A DNA stretch of 7,256 nucleotides from Candidatus Methanogasteraceae archaeon UBA261 (lineage in GTDB: Archaea; Halobacteriota; Methanosarcinia; Methanosarcinales; Methanogasteraceae): assembly GCA_002506015.1 (NCBI GenBank), contig DAWR01000056.1, forward strand, positions 1 to 7,256, given 5' to 3'. The notes below the pieces were generated by a model, which worked only from the letters and a program-made list of their open reading frames with translations, did no database searches and was not told the DNA's origin. The position numbers and the translations under genes were made by a program. The number at the start of each line of letters is the position of its first letter. Position 1 is the first letter of the stretch. Below, in pieces: positions 1 to 5,251 of this stretch.

Positions 1-26
1 AAACTTTCTCGTACCGTTCTGAGATG

Positions 27-53
27 AGAAGGGGCGGGTAACCGCCCCCTTCT
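27..53. terminator. GC-rich hairpin, possible terminator or structured RNA
   Basis: Eleven base pairs with a single bulged C at 49 close a four-base loop, GTAA (38-41). On the plus strand this would be a GNRA-type tetraloop on a very stable stem. No T-run of four or more follows on either strand, so it is not a classical archaeal U-tract terminator. It lies about 190 bp beyond the ndk stop. It could separate the minus-strand ribosomal operon from a plus-strand gene ending at the left edge of the window. The stem is certain; the role is inferred. Confidence 0.45.
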
Positions 54-102
54 TAATCGGCGGTTAGCTAAACACGTACCACTGGAAAAATCGACAGTGC
101 CG

Positions 103-123
103 TATTGAGTATGTTCAAGAATA
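103..123 (-). repeat. About 20-bp repeat, left copy (inverted relative to right copy)
   Basis: On the minus strand this reads ATTCTTGAACATACTCAATAC. It matches plus-strand 2375-2394 (ATTCTGAACATACTCGATAC) with one single-base indel and one mismatch. The two copies face each other and bracket the ndk-L7Ae operon plus larB. Confidence 0.5.
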
Positions 124-124
124 A

Positions 125-242
125 TCAGTAATTCAAGTATCGGATCCGTGCCACCCGTTTAAACACGTCTTTATCACGAATGACACGAATACGGATCTCA
201 CAAATGCTGATCTCCAGAGGTTGTGGATCGATCCCGATCAGA
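125..242 (-). other. Coding-like tail downstream of ndk, no start codon seen
   Basis: Directly after the ndk stop, in a different frame, the minus strand stays open to a TGA at 125-127. It encodes a basic, regular stretch of about 30 residues ending IRYLNY, rich in alternating hydrophobic and charged residues. No ATG, GTG or TTG in this frame lies between the ndk stop and the stretch; the open frame only extends back into ndk as an overlapping reading. It may be the 3' remnant of a gene lost after ndk, or chance. In many euryarchaeota infB follows ndk, but this tail does not look like aIF2/eIF5B. No function assigned. Confidence 0.2.
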
Positions 243-692
243 TCACTCGTACACCCACGCTTCCTCAGCCTTCGTGTACTCCACAACGTCAGCATCAGTA
301 AAGTGTATCGCAATCTCTCTTTTTGCTGATTCAAGCGAATCTGCGGTGTGGACGATGTTTCTGCCAACATCCAGACCGAAATCCCCGCGGATGGTGCCGA
401 ATGCGGCATCATTCGGGTTGGTTGCGCCACTCATCGTGCGCATCACGGAAACAGCATTCTCTCCTTCCACGATCATCGAAACAACAGGGGAAGAAGTGAT
501 AAAATCGATCAACGATCCAAAAAAAACCTTTTCCGTGTGTTCGGCGTAGTGCCTGCGCGCAACATCATCAGTGATCCGGTACATCCGCATCGCAACGATC
601 CGCAGACCTTTTCGCTCGATTCGGGATATGATCTCACCAATCAAGCCTCGCTGCACTCCATCCGGCTTGATCATAGCATAAGTTTGTTCCAT
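243..692 (-). CDS. ndk: Nucleoside diphosphate kinase
   Basis: This cytosolic enzyme moves the gamma-phosphate from ATP to other (d)NDPs through a phospho-histidine intermediate. The 149-aa product has the usual length and opens with the family N-terminus containing AMIKPDGVQRGLIGEI (Lys9). Further family landmarks are Tyr49, Arg85 in MRTMSGATNP, Arg102 in GTIRGDFG, and the catalytic His115 in GRNIVHTADS. The active-site loop reads HTADS rather than the common HGSDS, as in many archaeal and bacterial members. ATG at 690-692 is preceded by an SD, AGGTGG (697-702), at a good distance. It is the last gene of the L7Ae-S28e-L24e-Ndk operon, 17 nt after the L24e stop. All active-site residues I can place are present. 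Identification is firm. Confidence 0.97.
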   Translation of the reverse strand: MEQTYAMIKPDGVQRGLIGEIISRIERKGLRIVAMRMYRITDDVARRHYAEHTEKVFFGSLIDFITSSPVVSMIVEGENAVSVMRTMSGATNPNDAAFGTIRGDFGLDVGRNIVHTADSLESAKREIAIHFTDADVVEYTKAEEAWVYE

Positions 693-709
693 TTAACCAC
701 CTACCGAGG

Positions 710-880
710 TTATTTGACCCATTTAACCTTTCGTGGAACTCTCTTCAGCTTGTAGTTATTCTGGCATTTTGATCTGCAGAAATAAAAGACTGTGCCGTCC
801 TTCCTAACGTACATCTTTCCGGTGCCAGGTTCAATGGGACGTCCACAGAACGAACAGACGAATTGCTCCAATGTCTTCAC
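710..880 (-). CDS. rpl24e: Large ribosomal subunit protein L24e (eL24)
   Basis: A 56-aa zinc-ribbon protein of the archaeal 50S subunit. Two cysteine pairs, Cys9-x2-Cys12 (FVCSFCGRPIEPGTG) and Cys35-x3-Cys39 (FYFCRSKCQNNYKLKR), form the Zn site. The C-terminus is strongly basic, as expected for rRNA binding. The gene is short and begins with GTG at 878-880, whose last two bases overlap the TGA of S28e (GTGA). It is therefore probably translated by coupling to S28e. A TTG three codons later is the only other plausible start, but it would lose the overlap. It ends TAA at 710-712, 17 nt before ndk. The cysteine pattern and operon position make the call secure; the non-ATG start is an inference from the overlap. 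Confidence 0.95.
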   Translation of the reverse strand: MKTLEQFVCSFCGRPIEPGTGKMYVRKDGTVFYFCRSKCQNNYKLKRVPRKVKWVK

Positions 881-1095
881 CTGCCCGTCGTCAACTTCTT
901 CGCTTCTCTTGAGGTCTCAAGCAGCATCAGGATGTCCCCGACCTGCACAGGACCTACGCAGTTGCGGGCGATGACTCTGCCTTTGTCCCGACCGTCAAGT
1001 ACCCTGCAATTGATCTGAGTCGCCTCTCCGTGCATCCCGGTAACCCCGACAACCTCGACCACTTCAGCAGGGTATGCGCCATCATCGTCTGCCAT
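877..1095 (-). CDS. rps28e: Small ribosomal subunit protein S28e (eS28)
   Basis: A 72-aa OB-fold protein of the archaeal 30S subunit. The family signatures are present: an N-terminal PAEVVEVVGVTGMHGEATQI strand region, CRVLDGRDKGRVIARN (about residues 30-45), and the C-terminal GDILMLLETSREAKKL that marks S28e. The usual RNV(R/K)GPVR is here RNCVGPVQ, a mild departure. ATG at 1093-1095 follows the L7Ae double stop (TAA TAG) after 5 nt. Its SD, GAGGT (1103-1107), lies inside the last codons of L7Ae. The stop overlaps the GTG of L24e. Length and context are typical. Confidence 0.96.
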   Translation of the reverse strand: MADDDGAYPAEVVEVVGVTGMHGEATQINCRVLDGRDKGRVIARNCVGPVQVGDILMLLETSREAKKLTTGR

Positions 1096-1100
1096 CTCTA

Positions 1101-1466
1101 TTACCTCAACGAGGCGATCTTGCCCACGAGTTCCTCAACCGCACCCTTACCTTTCCCTGTGTTGATGATCGCAACAGCCGCACAGCCAATCCCGAGACCG
1201 CATGCGGCTCCGAGTTCATCCTGTTTTTTTATATATATGTAAGGTATCTTCTTTTCATCAGAGAGCATGGGTAAGTGAGCCACGATCTCAGGCGGAGTCA
1301 CATCCTCGCCAATCAATACGAGTTGCGCAATCCCGCGTTCGATCGCTTTGGTTACTTCATTCGTCCCTTTCTTGATCTTTCCTGTGTCTCTTGCAAGTTC
1401 CAGCGATTCCAGCGCTTTATCACGCAGTTCGTCCGGAACGTCGTAAGTGACGTACATCTGTGCCAT
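1101..1466 (-). CDS. rpl7ae: Ribosomal protein L7Ae (k-turn-binding, eL8)
   Basis: A 121-aa RNA-binding protein that recognises kink-turns in 23S rRNA, in C/D and H/ACA guide RNAs and in archaeal RNase P RNA. The RNA-contact block KGTNEVTKAIERG (residues 33-45) is intact (Gly34, Asn36, Glu37, Lys40), as are LVLIGEDVTPPEIVAHLP and the specificity loop around ELGAACGLGIGCAAVAI (84-100). Length is normal. ATG at 1464-1466 has a strong SD, AAGGAG (1474-1479). It is the first gene of the operon, and its predicted leader contains a k-turn-like fold (see 1491-1520), so the protein may repress its own mRNA. The identification is firm; the autoregulation is inferred. Confidence 0.97.
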   Translation of the reverse strand: MAQMYVTYDVPDELRDKALESLELARDTGKIKKGTNEVTKAIERGIAQLVLIGEDVTPPEIVAHLPMLSDEKKIPYIYIKKQDELGAACGLGIGCAAVAIINTGKGKGAVEELVGKIASLR

Positions 1467-1473
1467 TTTATAT

Positions 1474-1479
1474 CTCCTT
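1474..1479 (-). promoter_or_regulatory. Ribosome binding site of L7Ae
   Basis: AAGGAG on the minus strand, 7 nt before the ATG. It is complementary to the 16S anti-SD and fixes the L7Ae start. It lies 11 nt downstream of the k-turn-like fold in the same leader. Confidence 0.85.
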
Positions 1480-1490
1480 CTGGATTTAAT

Positions 1491-1520
1491 CCGTCATCGG
1501 GATTTAACTCGATTCTTCGG
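1491..1520 (-). promoter_or_regulatory. Kink-turn-like element in the L7Ae mRNA leader
   Basis: Reading the minus strand, CCG (1520-1518) pairs with CGG (1493-1491), and ATCG (1513-1510) pairs with CGAT (1499-1496). Between the stems GA (1515-1514) faces GA (1495-1494), the tandem sheared G-A arrangement that defines a k-turn. AA (1517-1516) is the bulge. The bulge is 2 nt instead of the canonical 3; a 3-nt GAA bulge is possible only if C1493 is left unpaired. The loop is 10 nt. An alternative hairpin, AATCC (1504-1500) with GGATT (1492-1488), would exclude this fold. Autogenous k-turn binding of L7Ae in its own leader is known in other archaea. The function here is inferred from the fold and position. 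Confidence 0.55.
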
Positions 1521-1544
1521 TACATAAAATAGCAGCAAGGAGAG

Positions 1545-1552
1545 TATATATA
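1545..1552. promoter_or_regulatory. Palindromic TATA box, possibly shared by L7Ae and larB
   Basis: TATATATA reads the same on both strands and sits between the two divergent genes. With the usual archaeal spacing of about 25-27 bp from TATA centre to transcription start, the plus transcript would begin near 1574. That is only about 6 nt before the larB ATG, so nearly leaderless, and no good SD precedes larB. The minus transcript would begin near 1522, just before the k-turn-like element. A second AT-rich block on the minus strand (ATTTTATGTA, 1530-1521) is an alternative TATA for L7Ae. Confidence 0.55.
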
Positions 1553-1579
1553 GGTTTGCTATACAGGGATTGGATTATC

Positions 1580-2380
1580 ATGTCCATCACAGCCATTCTC
1601 TCAAGGATACGAGAGAACGAAATCACAATCGAGGAGGCTGAGCAGCAGATCGGACTCCTGCGTTTCAAAGAGATTGCAGGCATCGCCAAAATCGATTGCA
1701 ACCGATCAGAGCGAACCGGCATTCCAGAAGCGGTTCTCGCCGAGGGGAAGAGTCCGGAGGATCTTGTCCGCATCGTGCGGGCATCTCTGAGTGGGGATGG
1801 GGGCAAAAAGCGCATTCTCGTAACGAGGGCGTCGGACGCTCAGCTGGATCTGCTCAAATCAGAGATCAACTCCCCGATAATGGAATGGAACGAACGTGCG
1901 AGAACGCTTGTCTGCGCCAGCCGTGGCAGCCCAATCGAACGAACGGGCGGGAGAATCGGCATCATCACCGCCGGAACCGCGGACATTCCGGTTGCAGAAG
2001 AGGCGCGGGTTGCGGCAGAAGAGATGGGTTGCGATGTTGCGATGATCATCGATTCCGGTGCAGCAGGCATCCACAGGCTATTTCCGGATCTTGGCACAAT
2101 GGTTGAGAGTGGTATTGACGCAATCGTTGTTGCAGCAGGCAGGGATGGAACGCTACCAACGGTTGTTGCCGGACTCGTCGCGGTTCCTGTGATCGGGCTG
2201 CCCGTCTCAGTGGGGTATGGCGCGGGCGGCAGGGGCGAGGCAGCGCTTCTCTCGATGCTCCAGTCATGCGCTGTTCTTGCGGTCGTGAATATCGACGCAG
2301 GATTTGTTGCGGGTATGTTTGCGGCGCGGATTGCGAATCTTGCGGCGGGGGCGCGGAAGGGGCGTGCTGCGGAATTCTGA
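1580..2380 (+). CDS. larB: LarB, pyridinium-3,5-biscarboxylate mononucleotide synthase
   Basis: LarB carboxylates nicotinic acid adenine dinucleotide at C5 of the pyridine ring and cleaves it to the biscarboxylated mononucleotide plus AMP. This is the first step to the nickel-pincer nucleotide of LarA-type racemases. The 266-aa product has an N-terminal helical part with the LarB pattern IAKIDCNRSERTGIPEAVLAEGKSPEDL (about 36-62). A PurE-like domain follows, with ITAGTADIPVAEEA (139-152), VVAAGRDGTLPTVVAGLV (183-200), PVSVGYGAGGRGEAALLSML (208-227) and a conserved SC (Cys230) near the NIDAGF segment. I chose ATG 1580 over an upstream in-frame TTG at 1556 because it matches the family start and lies just after the expected transcription start. 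No larC or larE lies in the window. Older annotations call this an AIR carboxylase-domain or CpmA protein. Confidence 0.93.
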   Translation: MSITAILSRIRENEITIEEAEQQIGLLRFKEIAGIAKIDCNRSERTGIPEAVLAEGKSPEDLVRIVRASLSGDGGKKRILVTRASDAQLDLLKSEINSPIMEWNERARTLVCASRGSPIERTGGRIGIITAGTADIPVAEEARVAAEEMGCDVAMIIDSGAAGIHRLFPDLGTMVESGIDAIVVAAGRDGTLPTVVAGLVAVPVIGLPVSVGYGAGGRGEAALLSMLQSCAVLAVVNIDAGFVAGMFAARIANLAAGARKGRAAEF

Positions 2381-2394
2381 ACATACTCGATACC
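2375..2394 (+). repeat. About 20-bp repeat, right copy, spanning the larB stop
   Basis: Inverted partner of 103-123. It includes the last larB codons and its TGA (2378-2380) and runs into the intergenic region. Confidence 0.5.
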
Positions 2395-2427
2395 GTATGG
2401 TGGGAACCGCAAGATTGTACAGATTCT

Positions 2428-2470
2428 CACAAGATTTCCGTGTCACTCTTGTGTAGTCTCGTGGTTTTTT
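2428..2470 (+). terminator. Probable larB terminator
   Basis: A 7-bp inverted repeat, CACAAGA (2428-2434) with TCTTGTG (2447-2453), encloses a 12-nt loop. A run of six T (2465-2470) follows 11 nt later. It lies 48 nt after the larB stop and before the convergent island operon ends at 2500. The T-run is the part most relevant in archaea; the hairpin is modest. Confidence 0.5.
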
Positions 2471-2499
2471 CGCCTCAGCTAAACACATACAACATCATA

Positions 2500-3105
2500 T
2501 CAGCGATCCCACCCTGGTTGAAAATTTTCCACTGCCCTGATCGTCCGCTCTAAACTGGGCGAATTGTGCATAGCTTCATAAGGATTCCAGAACTCTTTGA
2601 CAAAAGATATCAAACGCCCGTTGTAGTCCGGACCTTGTTTTGCCGTGCTTCCCTCGGTTGGAACGATATCTTCACGTAAATCCCGTTTGCGTGATTTCCG
2701 AGTAAGATTTATTAGGCATTCCTTGGGCTCATCAATCGCATCGACATTCACGGGAACCAGAGTCTTCCTGATACCAATGAACTTAGCGAAATGATCACAA
2801 TCCGCAAGAACCCACGATTCGACCTCCCGCACAGCCACACGAAAGAGTAGATTGTGATGGGTGGGGACCGGCAACCAGTCTTCAATAAGTGCCGGTGCAC
2901 ACTCCCCACTGTCAAGATCGGTTAATACTATGTGAGGCATCCCCTTTGAGGCATTGTTGAATCCACGGATCGTCTTTTTGAGATAGCCAAATCCACCTCG
3001 TTTGTAACAGATACCCACAGCATATCTGGTTTGAAGTAGCCTCCTAAGAACTGCTTCGCTCAAATCGTCTTCAACGGCAAGATTGATGGGGATGAGTAAA
3101 CTCAT
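2500..3105 (-). CDS. TOPRIM-like partner protein of the upstream ATPase
   Basis: A 201-aa protein of a family I recognise as commonly encoded next to an AAA ATPase, without a settled name. An acidic motif after the first strand (AVEDDLSEAVLRRLL, Glu12) and a strand ending in Asp-x-Asp (HIVLTDLDSGE, Asp63 and Asp65) match the E...DxD layout of TOPRIM nuclease domains. Then follow the conserved REVESWVLAD (93-102), a basic region with KRDLREDIVP (140-149) and GSTAKQGPDYNGRL (152-165). Its ATG directly abuts the TAA of the ATPase gene (TAAATG), so the two are almost certainly translated together and act as a pair. By analogy with OLD, Gabija and PARIS, the ATPase would sense or control and this protein would cut nucleic acid. 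The nuclease role is inferred from fold motifs only. Confidence 0.7.
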   Translation of the reverse strand: MSLLIPINLAVEDDLSEAVLRRLLQTRYAVGICYKRGGFGYLKKTIRGFNNASKGMPHIVLTDLDSGECAPALIEDWLPVPTHHNLLFRVAVREVESWVLADCDHFAKFIGIRKTLVPVNVDAIDEPKECLINLTRKSRKRDLREDIVPTEGSTAKQGPDYNGRLISFVKEFWNPYEAMHNSPSLERTIRAVENFQPGWDR

Positions 3106-4257
3106 TTAAAAATCCCCTATATGCATCTGACGCGCCGTTCTCGGGAGAACCGCATCGGCTATGGAGAGTCCCCCGTCTAGCAAACCACGGATTTCCCGGA
3201 TCGAGGAAGCCACATTAACATCTGTTCCTTCTGCACCCGGTGAAAGGATTAAGACCTCCTCGCCACCGATCCCTTTATCTGACAACAGATCTGCACTATG
3301 CGTACTGAGCATCATCTGCCTATTCGGTCGAGATCTTTTCTGTCGCTGCAATCGATGCATCAGAGCCGGTAGCTTACTGACGATCCAGGAGTTCAACGAT
3401 AGTTCCGGTTCCTCCAGCAGCAATAAGGAATCTCCTTCCAACAGAGCCCAGAGTAAGCCGATCAGACGCAGAGTCCCATCAGAAAACTGATCTTCGCGTT
3501 GCTTAGCTCCTTTGGGTCTCCAGTGTTCATAAGTTGCTTCCAGATGTGGGATGCCTGACTCATCCTTAATGTCGGTGAGATGCGTCAGTTGTGGAACCAC
3601 TACACGCAACGCTTCTTCGATCTTTTTCAAGCGCGACCCACGAGTTCTCGCACTTGTTTTAGCAACACGCACCAGAAAGTTTTGTCCATAAGGGTCTCCA
3701 GGAATCCCAGGTCCGGGAAATGCGCCGGGGTAGCGGATGAGTTGCGGAATAAGGTGTAAGTACTGAACAGAATCAAAAAACTTGGAGATATCCCTAAAAG
3801 GCTGATTGAGGCTGATCTGCTCGAGATGCGTCTGGGTAAGGCGTAACCTGTCGTTGTCATCCTCATGATTGGGTCGGTTGAGTATCAGTTCGTCTCCTGC
3901 CCACACCTTCTCATAAGTAAGATAGGGATTGCGATAACCACGAACCTCCCGCTTGATTCCAATAGCGTATCTCCACAACACATCCTTGGTAGCGGTTTCT
4001 GCAAGGGAGACCTCTATCTCAACATCAGACTCGCGACGTGCTGCAAGACAACGTATCTTGGGTATGCCTCCACGATCACTGATGGCTTTCTGCAAACCGC
4101 CACCCGGCTTGGCGACGTCTCGCAGAAAGCGAAACACGTCAAGGAAGTTTGATTTACCTGAAGCGTTGGGACCTACCAGAAAAACACGGTTGCCCAGATC
4201 AACACCAACCGATTGGAAATTACGCCAGTTTTTCAGGGTGATGTGCGAGACGATCAT
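3106..4257 (-). CDS. AAA family ATPase (ABC/SMC-like, OLD-type), putative defence protein
   Basis: A 383-aa P-loop ATPase of the AAA_15/AAA_21 (RecF/SMC-like) group. Walker A is GPNASGKS (29-36), after the typical start HITLKNWRNFQSVGVDLG. An ABC-signature-like QFSDGTLRLIGLLWALL lies at 257-273, Walker B LLLLEEPELSL at 278-288 with catalytic Glu, and the switch His320 in MLSTHSADLL. The middle region (about 40-250) is the variable insert expected for this group. All ATPase motifs are intact. ATG 4255-4257 follows the SD GAGGTGG (4262-4268) at 4 nt. The gene starts 84 nt after the HepT stop, the widest gap in the island. This leaves room for a weak internal promoter, though I see no convincing TATA box. 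Its stop abuts the TOPRIM-like gene. A split OLD/PARIS-like antiviral pair is the likeliest role. Confidence 0.85.
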   Translation of the reverse strand: MIVSHITLKNWRNFQSVGVDLGNRVFLVGPNASGKSNFLDVFRFLRDVAKPGGGLQKAISDRGGIPKIRCLAARRESDVEIEVSLAETATKDVLWRYAIGIKREVRGYRNPYLTYEKVWAGDELILNRPNHEDDNDRLRLTQTHLEQISLNQPFRDISKFFDSVQYLHLIPQLIRYPGAFPGPGIPGDPYGQNFLVRVAKTSARTRGSRLKKIEEALRVVVPQLTHLTDIKDESGIPHLEATYEHWRPKGAKQREDQFSDGTLRLIGLLWALLEGDSLLLLEEPELSLNSWIVSKLPALMHRLQRQKRSRPNRQMMLSTHSADLLSDKGIGGEEVLILSPGAEGTDVNVASSIREIRGLLDGGLSIADAVLPRTARQMHIGDF

Positions 4258-4341
4258 TGTTCCACCTCTATCTCCACGGTATTTGGACTTTCGCTGCAGT
4301 GGTTATCACCCACTCCGCATGATGAAGGTATTTTCCGAGTA

Positions 4342-4686
4342 TCATTTTACCACCGACTTTTCAAGAATATTTTCTATGACATCAATGAGCGGCGATAAAT
4401 CGCAATGGACCGTTTCCCAGACGATGTACAGATCAACAGCATCATATTCACGTATCCTGATATTGCGCATGCCAATCAGATCGCTCCATGGCAAATCAGG
4501 ATAATCTTCATGGGTCTTAACCGATATCCGGCGGGCAGCCTCCCCAATTATCTCCAGCCTGCGGATCACGGCGTCCTGACACTGAAGATCGCCCAAAAAC
4601 TCGTTTCTGTCCATCACACCAACATAATCCGAAGCGATTTTTGCTGCTTCCAGAATGTCTGGTAAGTACTCGCAATCACGCTGCAT
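4342..4686 (-). CDS. hepT: HepT-family (DUF86, HEPN) toxin with substituted catalytic His
   Basis: HepT toxins are small helical HEPN RNases neutralised when their MntA partner adenylylates a Tyr in the R-x4-H-x-Y motif. This 114-aa protein has the normal length and DUF86 landmarks: AVIRRLEIIGEAARRIS (39-55), then PDLPWSDLIGMRN (63-75). The active motif should read RN-x3-H-x-Y but reads R74 N I R I R79 E Y81: the His position is Arg, codon CGT (4450-4452), one transition from CAT. The Arg and the Tyr target remain. It is therefore probably inactive as an RNase, although it may still bind and be modified. The start ATG lies inside the preceding gene (11-nt overlap), as expected for a coupled MntA-HepT pair. 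The family call is firm; loss of activity is inferred. Confidence 0.88.
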   Translation of the reverse strand: MQRDCEYLPDILEAAKIASDYVGVMDRNEFLGDLQCQDAVIRRLEIIGEAARRISVKTHEDYPDLPWSDLIGMRNIRIREYDAVDLYIVWETVHCDLSPLIDVIENILEKSVVK

Positions 4687-5251
4687 AGATTACCTCGGCT
4701 GAATTTAAGATAGCAGCCCTACGAATATGGTTGCGGCTTGATTCGATACCCCGCCGACTGACCAGGTCCACATCGCGTCCGACCATTTGCTTAAGTTCGT
4801 CCCGTATATGGACAAGATCAAATAGCGTGTGTTTTGCATCCTCCTCAAAGGTGACGAGTACGTCTATATCGCTATCGGGTCGGAAGTCGTCACGCAGGAC
4901 AGAGCCGAAGAAGGCGAAATTGCGTATCTGCCACTTTTCGCAGAACTTGGCGATCTCTTCTTTTGGTATGTCGATCTGTGCTCTGGTTGTTGTTCTACTT
5001 TTGACCGGTTCTCCATCCATACAACACTTGCCCCTGTTCATAATCCTTTTGATGAACGGATCACCTATCCGGATCCTCTGTTTTATTTCATCTGATGTTC
5101 GCACAATAATATCCATTGGCAGGAATACGGGTCTTGCAATCCTTGAAATCTCTGATGCTTTGCGTATGGGCGAGCCATCGACGTCCATCACGACTATAAT
5201 ATCTGGATCACTCTCTGCAGTTGGCTGCAAGCAGATGTTAGGAACACTCAT
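4676..5251 (-). CDS. mntA: MntA-type nucleotidyltransferase fused to a truncated second one
   Basis: This 191-aa ORF holds two parts. Residues 14-78 resemble the C-terminal half of a small archaeal nucleotidyltransferase (SDPDIIVVMDVDG, PVFLPMDIIVRTSDE, GDPFIKRIMNRGK), with a D-x-D (15, 17) but no upstream GS motif. Residues about 94-191 are a complete MntA domain: FFGSVLRDDFRPDSDIDVLV has GS (116-117) followed by 10 residues and Asp128-x-Asp130, and a third acidic residue is in DVDLV (162). MntA transfers AMP to the HepT Tyr as antitoxin. The ATG (5249-5251) overlaps the upstream stop as ATGA. An internal ATG at 5018-5020 would give a normal-sized 114-aa MntA, but its SD is poor. I think the first part is the remnant of another MNT gene that became joined; a real two-domain protein cannot be excluded. 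Confidence 0.8.
   Translation of the reverse strand: MSVPNICLQPTAESDPDIIVVMDVDGSPIRKASEISRIARPVFLPMDIIVRTSDEIKQRIRIGDPFIKRIMNRGKCCMDGEPVKSRTTTRAQIDIPKEEIAKFCEKWQIRNFAFFGSVLRDDFRPDSDIDVLVTFEEDAKHTLFDLVHIRDELKQMVGRDVDLVSRRGIESSRNHIRRAAILNSAEVIYAA

Noticed and set aside
1..27. End of a plus-strand gene (…KLSRTVLR, TGA at 25-27)
   Set aside because: Only eight codons are visible, and the other two plus frames are also open for part of the stretch. Nothing recognisable, so not called as a gene.
348..755. Plus-strand open frame opposite ndk and L24e
   Set aside because: Shadow of the firmly identified ndk and rpl24e genes; no protein-family features.
1482..1492. GGATT-T-AATCC palindrome as a protein operator before L7Ae
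   Set aside because: It lies inside the predicted transcript and overlaps the k-turn and alternative hairpin arms, so RNA folding explains it better than a DNA operator.
1840..2430. Long minus-strand open frame opposite larB
   Set aside because: Antisense to conserved larB sequence; low-complexity Ala/Pro/Ser composition typical of a GC-rich shadow frame.
4278..4300. Promoter before the ATPase gene (CGAAA followed by an A-rich stretch)
   Set aside because: No convincing TATA box; the gap is only 84 nt and the gene has a good SD, so read-through from HepT is equally likely.
3953..4504. Plus-strand open frame across the ATPase start and HepT
   Set aside because: Antisense to two identified genes and spans their intergenic gap; no family resemblance.
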